Assembly: GCA_045597945.1 (NCBI GenBank)
Contig: JAZLLD010000002.1
Location: 1-26,748, forward strand
Reading direction: 5' to 3'
Source of the DNA: Colimorpha sp045597945
GTDB taxonomy: Bacteria > Bacteroidota > Bacteroidia > Bacteroidales > P3
DNA length: 26,748 nt
The notes below the pieces were generated by a model. The model saw only the letters and a list, made by a program, of their open reading frames with translations, searched no databases and was not told the origin of the DNA. Both the position numbers and the translations under genes were made by a program. Every line of letters begins with the position of its first letter. Position 1 is the first letter of the stretch. Below, piece after piece: positions 8,501 to 15,732 of this stretch.

Positions 8501-8902
8501 CTCGACGACCTCAAGACCTCTGTCCAGAACGCCTCCTATGAGCAGAAAGATCCTCTCGTAATCTACAAGTTCGAGAGTTTCAACCTCTTTGAGAAGATGC
8601 TCCTCGAAATCAACCGCGAGATCAGCTCCTTCCTCATCCGTGCCAGCCTGCCCGTGCGCGAAGATAACGATATGCACGAAGCCCGCCAGCAGCGCACCGA
8701 CAACCGCGGCGTGCGCGAAAGCCGCGAGAGCTCCACTGCCACCGACACCCAGCGTGCCATGGACCAGGCCGCCCGCCAGCAGACCGGTGAGCGCCCCAAG
8801 ACTCAGCCCGTGCGCGTAGAGAAGAAAGTTGGCCCCAACGACCCCTGTCCCTGTGGCAGCGGCAAGAAATACAAAAAATGCTGCGGTCGCGACCTCGAAT
8901 AG
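5579..8902 (+). CDS. secA: Preprotein translocase ATPase SecA
   Basis: SecA drives proteins through SecYEG with ATP. The 1107-aa product has Walker A as ATGEGKT (residues 192-198, after Met191), the DEVDSVLID-x-ART motif near 299-311, the second RecA-fold region with NMAGRGTDIKL, and the arginine-finger segment QLRGRAGRQGDPGSS. It ends with the SecB/lipid-binding zinc motif, with Cys1090, Cys1092, Cys1101 and Cys1102. The length is larger than E. coli SecA (901 aa) but usual for Bacteroidetes, which carry extra inserts. Residue 308 is Asp where most SecA proteins have Glu (VLIDEART). The gene is apparently monocistronic, between its own promoter and terminator. It serves the export of the many signal-peptide proteins in this window. 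Confidence 0.98.
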   Translation: MANFLSKLFGTKSDRDLKEVKPLLDATLKVYPEIQKLTNDQLRAKTIEFKERINKEVEAEESELTTLRLRIEEEYDMPVAEKESIYKRIDKLEKDSYDKTQKVLNDILPEAFSVVKETARRFAENDQVIVTANDFDRQLAVKRPSVNIVGDQAVYNNTWSAGGNEIKWDMVHYDVQLIGGSVLHSGKIAEMATGEGKTLVATLPVYLNALPGKGVHVVTVNDYLAKRDSEWMGMLYEFHGLSVDCIDKHEPHSEERKAAYRADITFGTNNEFGFDYLRDNMSRNPEELVQRGHNYAIVDEVDSVLIDDARTPLIISGPTGKGDEDQEFDRFKPVIEKLYNAQRVMITKVLADAKAGLAQHPDAKPEEEPAKLLLRAYRGLPKNKALIKYLSETGVKTILQRTENFYMQEQNKYMHIIDDDLYFVIDEKNRQVELTEKGISFLEDLGEDRNFYQLPDIGALIADLEHENLTPEEKTARKDKIFSDYAVQSDRVHTVDQLLKAYTLFEKDIDYIVDENHQVKIVDEQTGRIMEGRRWSDGLHQAVEAKENAKIEAATQTYATITLQNYFRMYKKLAGMTGTAETEAGELWDIYKLDVVVIPTNRPIARNDMDDMIYKTKREKYTAVINEVERLIGEGRPVLVGTTNVETSELLSKMLKMRRIEHSVLNAKLHQKEAEVVAHAGEPGHVTIATNMAGRGTDIKLKGNVKDPGGLASLGTARHESRRVDRQLRGRAGRQGDPGSSLFFVSLEDDLMRIFGSERIAAIMDRMGLQEGEVIQHSMITKQIEKAQKKVEENNFGMRKRLLEYDDVMNNQRTVVYNKRRNALYGDRLAIDISNMFYDTCNVIYEDAKQARDFEEFKMQMIRVFALEAPFTEKEFFNLRHDEAVQKMYDAVYAVYKERMQHICDLAYPFIQRIHDNTRYINVAFPITDGKKTLNVVTPVQKSYDNKGREVQLSIEKGITLAIIDDLWKDHLRELDDLKTSVQNASYEQKDPLVIYKFESFNLFEKMLLEINREISSFLIRASLPVREDNDMHEARQQRTDNRGVRESRESSTATDTQRAMDQAARQQTGERPKTQPVRVEKKVGPNDPCPCGSGKKYKKCCGRDLE

Positions 8903-8925
8903 TCGCCAAGCCAGCCAAAATATTC

Positions 8926-8960
8926 AAAAAAGGAACTCTTCGGGGTTCCTTTTTTCTTTT
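8926..8960 (+). terminator. secA terminator with UUCG tetraloop
   Basis: A 10-bp stem (8929-8938 with 8943-8952, one T-G pair) is capped by TTCG closed by a C-G pair, the very stable UUCG tetraloop. A-rich and T-rich flanks complete an intrinsic terminator 26 bp after the secA stop. Confidence 0.9.
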
Positions 8961-9055
8961 CAATACAAGCCATTGTGGCAGATTTCAGTTAACTCGCTAT
9001 AATGCTGTTGAAAAGTTTTTTTTCTATATAAAAATGTTATATTAAAAATTTTTAG

Positions 9056-9063
9056 TATATTTG
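9056..9063 (+). promoter_or_regulatory. Probable promoter -7 box for the small-protein/lipoprotein pair
   Basis: TATATTTG followed by CATT is a Bacteroidetes -7 match in a strongly AT-rich stretch. It leaves a leader of about 100 nt before the start at 9170, rich in ATA/TAT and probably weakly structured. No clear -33 TTTG is visible. Confidence 0.5.
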
Positions 9064-9169
9064 CATTTCGATGTATGATGGGTTTAATTCAGTTAAATCG
9101 GTCATATATAATAATATACAGTATATAATAAATATTGGATTTAAAATATTAACAGTAAAGTTTAAAGAA

Positions 9170-9343
9170 ATGGAAAAGAAAATCTATGTTGCTCCCGTAG
9201 TGAAGCATGTGGAATTCAAGGTTGAAGCAGGATTTCGGCAGTCCGAACCTCAAGGAGATGTCTTCCCGCAAATGGAAGTGAACACTCAGAATTACGAGCA
9301 AGATGCCAACTGGCACTCTTCCAATTTTTTCGGCAACAACTAA
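9170..9343 (+). CDS. Small 57-aa hypothetical protein, recurrent Bacteroidales type
   Basis: The 57-aa product opens MEKKIYVAPVVKHVEFKVE. This follows a pattern of a basic start, a YxAP or YxxP turn and a beta strand seen in many small Bacteroidales proteins encoded next to surface lipoproteins. The second half is polar and rich in Gln, Asn and Asp. It has no signal peptide or membrane segment. An upstream in-frame ATG at 9071 would add 33 AT-coded residues and lie about 8 nt from the promoter -7 box, so 9170 is preferred. The lipoprotein gene begins 14 bp after the stop, which suggests joint transcription. The function is unknown. Confidence 0.65.
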   Translation: MEKKIYVAPVVKHVEFKVEAGFRQSEPQGDVFPQMEVNTQNYEQDANWHSSNFFGNN

Positions 9344-9357
9344 AATCAAGGCGAACC

Positions 9358-11178
9358 ATGAAGAAGACAATCCGTATCATGGCCATCGCATTGATGGCCT
9401 CCGCAGCCCTGATGACTGCATGTAAGAAAGAAGAGGGTCAGCGTTTCATCCTCAGTGTTCAGCAACCCGCAGGTGCCAAGACCACCATCGGTGCCAGCCA
9501 CTCCACCCTCTGGAAGAGCGGCGATGTGGTGAACATCAACGGTACCGACCTCATCGTCACCACTACCGGCAATGTCACCCATATTGTCAGCGAGAACACC
9601 ATCCAGTCCTACGATGGCGGCAAGTACTACGCATTCTATGGCGGCAACGCTACGCTGAACAGCCAGGTGCTCAGCAACGCCACAGCCTCCTACAACTACA
9701 CCATGCCCAGCACCATCACCATTGCTACCAGCGAGCTGCAGGCTCCCATGGCAGCCGTGGCTACTGGCAACGACCAAAGCGTCAGCATCAACTTCCAGAA
9801 CCTCTGCATGCTGCTCGACGTGAACGTGGGCAAGACCGCCTGCGTCATCACTGTTGAGGAGATTGATACCGAGCACAACGGCCCCCTCTATGGCACCTAC
9901 ACCACCAACTACGATGGTACCAACTGGTCCACCACCTGCGACATGAACGCAGAGCACGGCTACACTCTGACCGTGAGAAAGGCCACCCAGAACGACCTCG
10001 TCAGCATCCCCCTGCCCGCTGGCAACCACAAATTGAGAATCAGCGTGGGCAGTGCCTTCGTGAAAGAAATGAACGGCTCTTATGGTTTCCTGGCCAGCCA
10101 CTATTACGACATCGAAATGAATTCCAAGCCCATCATTCCCGACCCCTACGATGGTTTCTATTTCGGCAATGGCAACCTTTGCGCTTATAAGGAAGCCAAC
10201 TGGGCTGATTGCCACATATCCACTAGCACCCATTATCTGCTTGAGCAGAACCAGTGGGATACCACCCGCTTTATTTCAATGCAAGAAACAGAAAATGGAA
10301 CAACAGGCACCCTCATCAAGAAAACTGGCGTCATCATTTGGATTGGTAATGAAATGACCAATTCCAGCATCGACCCTGGCCAGCTGAACAACAATAGCCA
10401 GAGTGTTCACAATGCTATGAGTCCCCATGCCTATGGTTATCTCATCGAGCATGGCAATGCAACCGAAGCCTCTAAATGGTGGTGCCCCACTGCTTCAGAA
10501 TGGAAAAAGGCCATCGGTGGATTCGGCAATGAAAACACTGATGCCGTGACCGACCACTCCAGCACTGGGTCCACTCAGCGCTGGGCATACGTTAAAATTA
10601 CCTATCGGTATAAAGACACCATCCAGGGCGGCACTGGCGCTAATGCTCACGATGTCACCATCGGCGGCCTGATGTTCATTCCCAGCCATGATGTAAAAGC
10701 TGTCATCGCTAGTGCTGTGAACAACAGGACCGAACTCAACTGGGGTCAGGTTTATACTTATTATGAATCTAATAAAAAACGCAGTCAGCGTGACCCCAAC
10801 GATGCTTGGCTTAATACCCATACAGGCAGCAGTTACACTTGCGGAAACATACCTACACTTACCTCTTCAGAATTCAAGATCTGGGAGTCGGTAGGTGCTG
10901 TATTCCTGCCCTGCTATGGTAGCACTTGGCACACCGGTGGCACTGGCACAGACAACGCAACCGGCCATGGTTACTATAGAACTTCCACACAATGTGGAAC
11001 AGGATCATCCTACATCCTCTATCTCGACCCCGCAGAAGCCCCCTGCATTCTTCAATCTAATGGTAGTGACCATATCGCTGTCGACAACGGTTCCGCAGCA
11101 GCTGTGCGTCTGATTTACAAACCCACCACCAACACTACCCCAAGTAGCAAAGGTATCGATACCAAGCGTTGGAAATAA
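9358..11178 (+). CDS. Fimbrillin-like surface lipoprotein with FISUMP-like C-terminal half
   Basis: The 606-aa product has a lipoprotein signal peptide with Cys22 (LMTACKKEE). Residues about 30-270 have the fimbrillin-family look: a KTTIG strand, then LWKSGDVVNING, and a beta-rich body with Thr/Ser/Asn bias. Residues about 270-600 resemble FISUMP/major-paralogous-domain folds: WWCPTASEWKKAIGG, AVFLPCYGS, an aromatic Gly-rich GYYRTST segment, and AAAVRLIYK at the end. It is probably exposed on the cell surface as an adhesin-like or pilus-related lipoprotein. No enzymatic motif is seen. It follows the 57-aa gene by 14 bp and ends at a perfect terminator. The domain names rest on recalled sequence patterns; the lipoprotein call is direct. 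Confidence 0.75.
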   Translation: MKKTIRIMAIALMASAALMTACKKEEGQRFILSVQQPAGAKTTIGASHSTLWKSGDVVNINGTDLIVTTTGNVTHIVSENTIQSYDGGKYYAFYGGNATLNSQVLSNATASYNYTMPSTITIATSELQAPMAAVATGNDQSVSINFQNLCMLLDVNVGKTACVITVEEIDTEHNGPLYGTYTTNYDGTNWSTTCDMNAEHGYTLTVRKATQNDLVSIPLPAGNHKLRISVGSAFVKEMNGSYGFLASHYYDIEMNSKPIIPDPYDGFYFGNGNLCAYKEANWADCHISTSTHYLLEQNQWDTTRFISMQETENGTTGTLIKKTGVIIWIGNEMTNSSIDPGQLNNNSQSVHNAMSPHAYGYLIEHGNATEASKWWCPTASEWKKAIGGFGNENTDAVTDHSSTGSTQRWAYVKITYRYKDTIQGGTGANAHDVTIGGLMFIPSHDVKAVIASAVNNRTELNWGQVYTYYESNKKRSQRDPNDAWLNTHTGSSYTCGNIPTLTSSEFKIWESVGAVFLPCYGSTWHTGGTGTDNATGHGYYRTSTQCGTGSSYILYLDPAEAPCILQSNGSDHIAVDNGSAAAVRLIYKPTTNTTPSSKGIDTKRWK

Positions 11179-11206
11179 TCCTCCAACCTCTGATATAGCC
11201 TAATAC

Positions 11207-11242
11207 AGAGGGCGTCCCACCGCAGGGACGCCCTCTTCTTTT
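11207..11242 (+). terminator. Terminator after the fimbrillin-like gene
   Basis: A perfect 12-bp stem (11207-11218 with 11225-11236) has loop ACCGCA and is followed by TCTTTT. It lies 28 bp after the stop codon. Confidence 0.9.
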
Positions 11243-11574
11243 CTCCCCACATACTCTTCTCCAGCCCCACCTCCTCTAAAAAACTCACCCTCCGTGCCCT
11301 CCACCCCAGCCCTAAGCCCGTCGTAAGCCCGTTCCTTATCCTATATTTATTCTATATATATCCTATATTTATCCCTTTTATAATAGTATAACTAAGGTAT
11401 AAATATAGGATAACTATAGTATAAGTGGCGGAGTTACTAGGGGTTTGGGGCGCTTAGTTGTTGAGTGGCTGAAGGATTAAAAAGGAGACAAAGATGACTG
11501 TTATCCCTTATCTGTCAACACAATGGCATATAATCAAAGTGTCTTAGCCGCGGATAATCATGGTGTATAGTGTC
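11243..11574. other. Intergenic region without a gene
   Basis: It begins as a C-rich pyrimidine tract (11243-11335), passes through an AT-rich repeat cluster (11337-11412) and ends in mixed sequence. A 17-codon frame at 11494 sits 7 nt after AAAGGAG but has no other support and is not called. Confidence 0.6.
11337..11412. repeat. AT-rich iteron-like repeat cluster
   Basis: The 14-mer TATCCTATATTTAT occurs as direct copies at 11337-11350 and 11359-11372, spaced 22 bp start to start, about two helical turns. An exact inverted copy lies at 11399-11412. Related TATA/CTATA steps fill the gaps. Confidence 0.8.
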
Positions 11575-11660
11575 AAATTGTCGGAATTCAGAAGCCAAAA
11601 ATTGTTGAATTATCGGAATTCGGAAGCTGAAAAATGCTAAATTATCGGAGTTTAGCAATG
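11575..11660 (+). repeat. 32-bp tandem repeat, about 2.5 copies
   Basis: Units start at about 11575, 11608 and 11640 with the shared core AATTRTCGGAATTC followed by a GAAGC-containing A-rich tail. The third unit is shorter and merges into the ATPase remnant, where it reads Leu-Ser-Glu-Phe. Confidence 0.75.
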
Positions 11661-12430
11661 ATTTCACGCAGAGCATCACCACCAAGGCTATCGCCGGAAG
11701 GAAAATCGCATTTATGGATTATATCAACAACGGCGGTTTCCCAGAAATGCAGAATCTTCGCAACAAGCGAGGCTATGTTGAGAGCCTGCTGGCAGCAATA
11801 TTGCAAAAAGACATCCAGAAACGTTTTGGTATTCGCAATGCGGAGGCGCTGAGGCTGATTGCCAACCATTTGATAAATAACTCGTGCATGGAAATCAACT
11901 ATGATGAGATGTCTAAGCAGTTTGGGCTTTCCGACAAGACGATACAACGGTATGTGGCACATTTGCAGCAGGCTTTTCTGGTACAATTGGCTGCAAAGCA
12001 CTCTTTTAAAAGCAAGATTAGGCTAATGGGGTGCAAATCCTATATCGTTGACCCCGTGCGGCAGAACAACCGAGAGAATGCCATGGCGGCAGAAAACATT
12101 GGTTGGCGGCTGGAGAATGTTGTGTATCTGGAGCTGGTGCGCCGATATGCGAGCGAATTTCTTGATGTTTACTATTACCGATCAGGGGCGGCGGACAAGG
12201 AGGTGGATTTTGTGGTGTGCAATAAGAATAAGGCCGAGATGCTAATCCAGGTGGCCTATGACATAAGCGCCCACAAAACATTTAAGAGAGAGACCTCGGC
12301 GCTCATTTCGGCATCAAAAACACTGGGTTGCGACAATTTACTGCTTATTGCCTTTGCCGAGCCGGATGATGTGGTGGTGGGCGGCAGGACGATACACATA
12401 CGGTCGGCTGTTGATTGGCTGCTTTCGTAG
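11642..12430 (+). pseudogene. 5'-truncated AAA/DUF4143 ATPase remnant
   Basis: The conceptual product runs LSEF...NNGGFPEMQ, then an ILQKDIQKRFGIRN-like segment, a winged-helix-like region (YDEMSKQFGLSDKTIQRYV) and the DUF4143 part (YIVDP, GWRLENVVYLEL, YYYRSGAADKEVDFVV). Intact relatives are about 380-400 aa and start with an AAA ATPase domain. Here the roughly 160 N-terminal residues with Walker A and B are missing. Homology begins inside the tandem repeat, upstream of the first ATG at 11714. The remaining frame is uninterrupted to TAG at 12430, so the loss may be recent, or a 238-aa fragment may still be made. The family is common in bacteria as variable accessory genes. It cannot hydrolyse ATP as it stands. 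Confidence 0.75.
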
Positions 12431-12445
12431 ACTGCAGATTAGACA

Positions 12446-12476
12446 AGAGGCTGGGCGACAGTGTCGCCCAGCCTCT
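12446..12476. terminator. Hairpin between convergent genes
   Basis: A perfect 15-bp inverted repeat (12446-12460 with 12462-12476) folds as a 13-bp stem with a small loop. It lies between the DUF4143 remnant and the convergent dehydrogenase gene, so it could end either transcript. Neither side has a strong T-tract. Confidence 0.65.
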
Positions 12477-12499
12477 CTGGTTTATGACTGTGAAGGGGA

Positions 12500-13717
12500 T
12501 TAGAAATCGACTTCGGTGTCGTAGTAGCAGCATTTGAGCAGGCGTTCCATCTCCTCCTGGTTGGGCTGGCGGGGATTGGAGCCGGTGCAAGCGTCGAGGA
12601 TGGCGTTCTTGGCAATCTCGGGGAGACGCTCCAGGAAGACATTCTCGGGTACGAAGCCCTGAGCGCAGGGGTAGCTGTCGGCGCCGTATTCCTTGATGCA
12701 GTGGGGGATACGGAGGTCGTCGTTCATCTTGCGCAGGTAAGCGATGAGCAGTTTCACCTTCTCCTCGTCGGAGCTGCCGCCCAGCTTCATGAAGTCGGCA
12801 ATCTCGCCGTAGCGCTTGAGAGCCTCGGGGTTCTTAGCATTGTAAGCGATAACCTTGGGCAGGTACATGGCGTTGGCGGCGCCGTGGATGATGTGTGCGC
12901 CAAAGTCGGCGAAAGCAGCGCCGGTCTTGTGTGCCATGGAGTGGACGATGCCGAGGAGGGCGTTGGAGAAGGCCATACCGGCAAGGCACTGTGCGTTGTG
13001 CATGGAAGCGCGGCATTCCATATCGCCATTGTAGGACTTGACGAGGTCGCGCTGGATCATCTTAACAGCATGGAGAGCCAGAGGATCGGTGTAGTCGGTG
13101 TGGGCGGTGGAAACGTAGGCCTCGATGGCGTGGGTGATGGCATCCATACCGGTGTGAGCCACAAGTTTCTGGGGCATGGTCTCAGCGAGGTCGGGGTCGA
13201 CGATAGCCACATCGGGAGTGATCTGGAAGTCGGCGATGGGGTATTTGATACCCTTCTGGTAGTCGGTGATGATGGAGAAAGCGGTCACCTCGGTAGCGGT
13301 GCCGGAGGTGGAGCTGATAGCGCAGAAATGAGCTTTGTTGCGGAGCTCAGGAATGCCGAAGACGACACACATCTGCTCGAAGGTGGTCTCGGGGTATTCA
13401 TATTTGATCCACATGGCCTTGGCTGCGTCGATGGGAGAGCCACCGCCAACGGCAACAATCCAGTCGGGTTGGAATGCGAGCATAGCCTCGGCACCCTTCA
13501 TAACGGTCTCAACGCTGGGGTCGGGTTCGATGCCTTCGAAGAGCTGGACTTCCATGCCGGCCTCTTTGAGGTTGTTGCAGATGCGGTCGAGGAATCCGAA
13601 TTTCTTCATAGAACCGCCGCCAACGCAAACCATTGCGCGTTTGCCTTTGAAGGTCTTGAGAGCATCAATAGCGCCTTTTCCGTGATAAAGGTCTCTGGGT
13701 AAAGTGAATCTATACAT
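12500..13717 (-). CDS. Iron-containing alcohol dehydrogenase
   Basis: This 405-aa group III dehydrogenase interconverts alcohols and aldehydes or ketones with NAD(P)H in the cytoplasm. The cofactor loop is GGGSPIDAAK (91-100). Expected iron ligands are Asp192 and His196 (MDAITHAIEA), His259 (VHSMAH) and His278 (HGAANAMYLP). His263 matches the catalytic-site histidine of FucO-type enzymes. The length is somewhat above FucO (about 382 aa), including an extra five residues between His263 and His278. The substrate cannot be read from the sequence; butanol-, propanediol- and lactaldehyde-active relatives share these motifs. The gene stands alone on the minus strand, with a probable promoter near 13868-13902. 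Confidence 0.93.
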   Translation of the reverse strand: MYRFTLPRDLYHGKGAIDALKTFKGKRAMVCVGGGSMKKFGFLDRICNNLKEAGMEVQLFEGIEPDPSVETVMKGAEAMLAFQPDWIVAVGGGSPIDAAKAMWIKYEYPETTFEQMCVVFGIPELRNKAHFCAISSTSGTATEVTAFSIITDYQKGIKYPIADFQITPDVAIVDPDLAETMPQKLVAHTGMDAITHAIEAYVSTAHTDYTDPLALHAVKMIQRDLVKSYNGDMECRASMHNAQCLAGMAFSNALLGIVHSMAHKTGAAFADFGAHIIHGAANAMYLPKVIAYNAKNPEALKRYGEIADFMKLGGSSDEEKVKLLIAYLRKMNDDLRIPHCIKEYGADSYPCAQGFVPENVFLERLPEIAKNAILDACTGSNPRQPNQEEMERLLKCCYYDTEVDF

Positions 13718-14230
13718 TTTATATAGTATTTTAAGGTTTCCCCGGCTCAGGGCAATTTTTTTGTTGTTGTGGAAAGAGCGAAGCCGATTCTGCTAATATG
13801 CGTAAACAGGTGTGTGTCATATCGCAGAACATTCTTTCCGGAGAATAAACGTTTGTTATTTCCGCTGCAAAGATAAAAAATGTTTCGCACATATTAGACA
13901 AATATTTTGTTAAAAAATCATTACATTCAGTATTTCCCTTCCAGCGGTGGCCATTCTTTGGCGGCGGAGGGCTACGGTCTGCGCTGTGTCGACGGCATAA
14001 CCCGTCGCATGGCAGTGAATTACGCATCCGATGGCCAACCTGGCGGGCACTGATCTGCGCAAAAAAGTAGCCGAACTTGTTCGTTGGCACGGCAACAAAT
14101 CCATGAAATTCAACCTAATAAACCGAGAAACAACGAAAAAAAACAGTGGTTTTTGAGAAGAAATGAACAAAATATCAACATGTAATGTATTGTGTATCAA
14201 TGTATATGTAAAAATGACGAAAGTTTTTTT
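13718..14230. other. Intergenic region, possible decayed sequence
   Basis: It contains the minus-strand dehydrogenase promoter (13868-13902). A GC-richer patch at about 13935-14070 is unlike its AT-rich flanks and is open on both strands for short distances without a recognisable protein. The part from 14100 onward is AT-rich and leads into the HU promoter. Confidence 0.5.
13868..13902 (-). promoter_or_regulatory. Probable promoter of the alcohol dehydrogenase gene
   Basis: Read on the minus strand, TATCTTTG (13875-13868) is an exact -7 box. TTTG (13902-13899) lies 23 bp upstream, slightly further than the usual 19-21. The leader to the start at 13717 would be about 145 nt. Confidence 0.6.
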
Positions 14231-14261
14231 TTGTCATTTCAATAATATTATGTATCTTTGC
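14231..14261 (+). promoter_or_regulatory. Promoter of the HU gene
   Basis: TTTG at 14231-14234, a 19-bp spacer and TATCTTTG at 14254-14261 match the Bacteroidetes consensus exactly, with the same spacing as the tRNA promoter. The start codon is 38 bp downstream. Confidence 0.85.
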
Positions 14262-14299
14262 ATTCTAATTTTTGATAACAAATTAATAACAATACAATT

Positions 14300-14572
14300 A
14301 TGACTAAAGCAGAAATCGTTGCACGCATCTCTAAGAAGACCGGTATTGAAAAAGTGGCTGTTCAGGCTACCGTTGAAGAACTGATGAACACCATCAAGGA
14401 AACCATGAGCGAAGGTAACCAGGTTTATCTCCGTGGTTTCGGTACTTTCGAAATCAAACACCGTGCTGCTAAGACTGGCCGCAACATCACCAAGAACACC
14501 GCAGTCGACATCCCCGCTCACAACATTCCTAAGTTCAAACCTTCTAAGGAATTCCTGAGCATGGTTAAATAA
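14300..14572 (+). CDS. HU/IHF-family DNA-binding protein
   Basis: The 90-aa product is full length for HU. It starts MTKAEIVARISKKTGI, with the two-helix dimerisation region. The GFGTFEIKHR strand follows, then the DNA-clasping arm with GRN and the IPAHNIPKFKPSKEF end, including the minor-groove Pro of the arm tip. HU bends and compacts DNA and supports replication, repair and recombination. It has its own consensus promoter and a strong terminator, so it is probably an abundant monocistronic message. HU and IHF subunits are hard to separate by sequence in Bacteroidetes, so no subunit name is given. Confidence 0.95.
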   Translation: MTKAEIVARISKKTGIEKVAVQATVEELMNTIKETMSEGNQVYLRGFGTFEIKHRAAKTGRNITKNTAVDIPAHNIPKFKPSKEFLSMVK

Positions 14573-14615
14573 GTCGAAATGGCTTGTTAGGGGTAATCCC
14601 CTATCATGAGAGAAA

Positions 14616-14652
14616 AACGGGTGTCCGCCTTGGCGGACACCCGTTATTTTTT
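14616..14652. terminator. Bidirectional terminator between HU and the minus-strand operon
   Basis: A perfect 14-bp stem (14616-14629 with 14632-14645) has a minimal TT spacer and is followed by ATTTTTT on the plus strand. On the minus strand it is followed by TTTTTCTCT. It can end both the HU message and the winged-helix operon, whose last stop is at 14666. Confidence 0.9.
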
Positions 14653-14665
14653 GCCGACGCAGGTC

Positions 14666-14845
14666 TTATTCGGCTGGCTGCCAGTAGCAGCGCTTGGGCG
14701 ACACGATGGCACCTTCGTCTTTTAGGGCCTTCATTGCCTTGTCAACATCTTTGCGGTCTAGGCCGCTGAGTTCGGCAATCTTGCCGGCATTAAGGGGTTC
14801 GCCAGCTTGGCGCATGGTGGCGAGAACTTGTTCTTTTGTTTCCAT
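14666..14845 (-). CDS. Small winged-helix DNA-binding-type protein (59 aa)
   Basis: Reading the minus strand from ATG at 14845 gives 59 residues to TAA at 14668-14666. The product runs METKEQVLATMRQAGEPLNA, then GKIAELSGLDRKDVDKAMKA, then LKDEGAIVSPKRCYWQPAE. This is a compact winged helix: a helix, a recognition-type helix pair (KIAELSGLDRKDVDKAMKALK) and a wing (GAIVSPKRCYW). Similar short proteins are common in Bacteroides-type genomes. It starts 16 bp after the upstream gene's stop and is followed by the strong bidirectional terminator, so it is the last gene of the four-gene minus-strand operon. It may regulate that operon or act elsewhere; no operator is apparent. Confidence 0.8.
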   Translation of the reverse strand: METKEQVLATMRQAGEPLNAGKIAELSGLDRKDVDKAMKALKDEGAIVSPKRCYWQPAE

Positions 14846-14861
14846 AATGATATCTTTTGTG

Positions 14862-15719
14862 TTATTTTACTACATAGAAATGGGGGGCAGGGAAGTGCAT
14901 GCCGGCCACGGCAAAAGGATGCGAGCCGTTGGGCTGGAGCAGATTTTTGCGGGCGGCAACAGACTGCGCGTGGTCGAAATCGAAGCGAGCGCAGAACTCG
15001 GGGTGGTCGCGCTGGAGGGCTACGGCGTGCATGATATCGCCGGCAATCACGAGGTTCTCACCCAGCCAGTAGATAGTGTGGCCGGGAGTGTGGCCGGGGC
15101 AGAGGACGGCTTTGATGCCGGGCAGGAAGGCGGAGTCCTCGGCCAGGTTGTGGGTGGCGATGCGACCTTCGTAGGCCAGGGCAACCATGGGGAAGAGGCC
15201 GGGGTCGCTGTGGAAACAGCCGGTGGTCCAGGCTTCATATTCCACATCGGAGACATGGATAGTGGCCTTGGGGAAGGCGGGTGCCATGTCGGCAGTCAAG
15301 AGTCCGCCGATGTGGTCGAAATGGAGATGGGTGATGCAGATGTCGGTGATAGCCTCGGGGCTGACTCCCACAGAGTCGAGCAGCTGCAGCAGTCGGCCGC
15401 CATTGCCCTCGCCCATGCCTGCGTCAAAGAGGATGTTACGACCCTGGCCGCAGAGGAGGAACACGTTGAAGGACCCTTCGGCCATGCCCTGGGGCAGGAT
15501 CTGGTTCAGTAGGCTGTCGTCGGTGCCCTGGAAAAGCTCGGCGGGCAGCATCTGCTCCTTATCCTGGAAGGCATAGATGTGGTCGTAGTCTTCGGGGCAG
15601 AATTGGTTGATGTCGGTGGCTACGGTGTCGGCAACTTCAGCCTCGGGCTGGTTGCCGTGGCAGCCAAAGAGTGCGAAGATTGAAAGTGCCATGGTGGCAA
15701 GGATGTTTTTTCTTTTCAT
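14862..15719 (-). CDS. Metallo-beta-lactamase-fold hydrolase, lipoprotein
   Basis: The 285-aa product has a lipoprotein signal peptide with Cys20 (LFGC). The MBL-fold zinc motifs are complete: His131-x-His133-x-Asp135-His136 (HLHFDH), His210 (PGHTPGH), Asp228 (AGDIMH) and His275 (AGMHFP). The arrangement resembles the lactonase/glyoxalase-like MBL group (quorum-quenching lactonases and relatives) rather than a classical beta-lactamase. The substrate is unknown. Being lipidated, it acts in the periplasm or on the surface. It lies 13 bp downstream of the transglutaminase-like gene and 16 bp upstream of the winged-helix gene, so it belongs to the operon. Confidence 0.88.
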   Translation of the reverse strand: MKRKNILATMALSIFALFGCHGNQPEAEVADTVATDINQFCPEDYDHIYAFQDKEQMLPAELFQGTDDSLLNQILPQGMAEGSFNVFLLCGQGRNILFDAGMGEGNGGRLLQLLDSVGVSPEAITDICITHLHFDHIGGLLTADMAPAFPKATIHVSDVEYEAWTTGCFHSDPGLFPMVALAYEGRIATHNLAEDSAFLPGIKAVLCPGHTPGHTIYWLGENLVIAGDIMHAVALQRDHPEFCARFDFDHAQSVAARKNLLQPNGSHPFAVAGMHFPAPHFYVVK

Positions 15720-15732
15720 ATATTATAATGTA

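Noticed and set aside
5411..8677. A 1088-codon open frame on the minus strand opposite secA
   Set aside because: It exactly shadows secA, is an antisense frame produced by strong third-position C bias, and has low-complexity Val/Asp/Leu/Gly composition without any domain.
11494..11547. A 17-codon frame preceded by AAAGGAG
   Set aside because: It is too short, with no conserved features, and Shine-Dalgarno sequences are weak predictors in this group.
13731..14090. A 119-codon minus-strand frame upstream of the dehydrogenase
   Set aside because: It crosses the probable dehydrogenase promoter and shows no recognisable protein pattern.
14862..15719. A true beta-lactamase resistance gene
   Set aside because: Only the generic MBL fold is shared. 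The HLHFDH/PGHTPGH/AGDIMH pattern fits lactonase or glyoxalase-like relatives, and the protein is a lipoprotein in an amino-acid transport operon.
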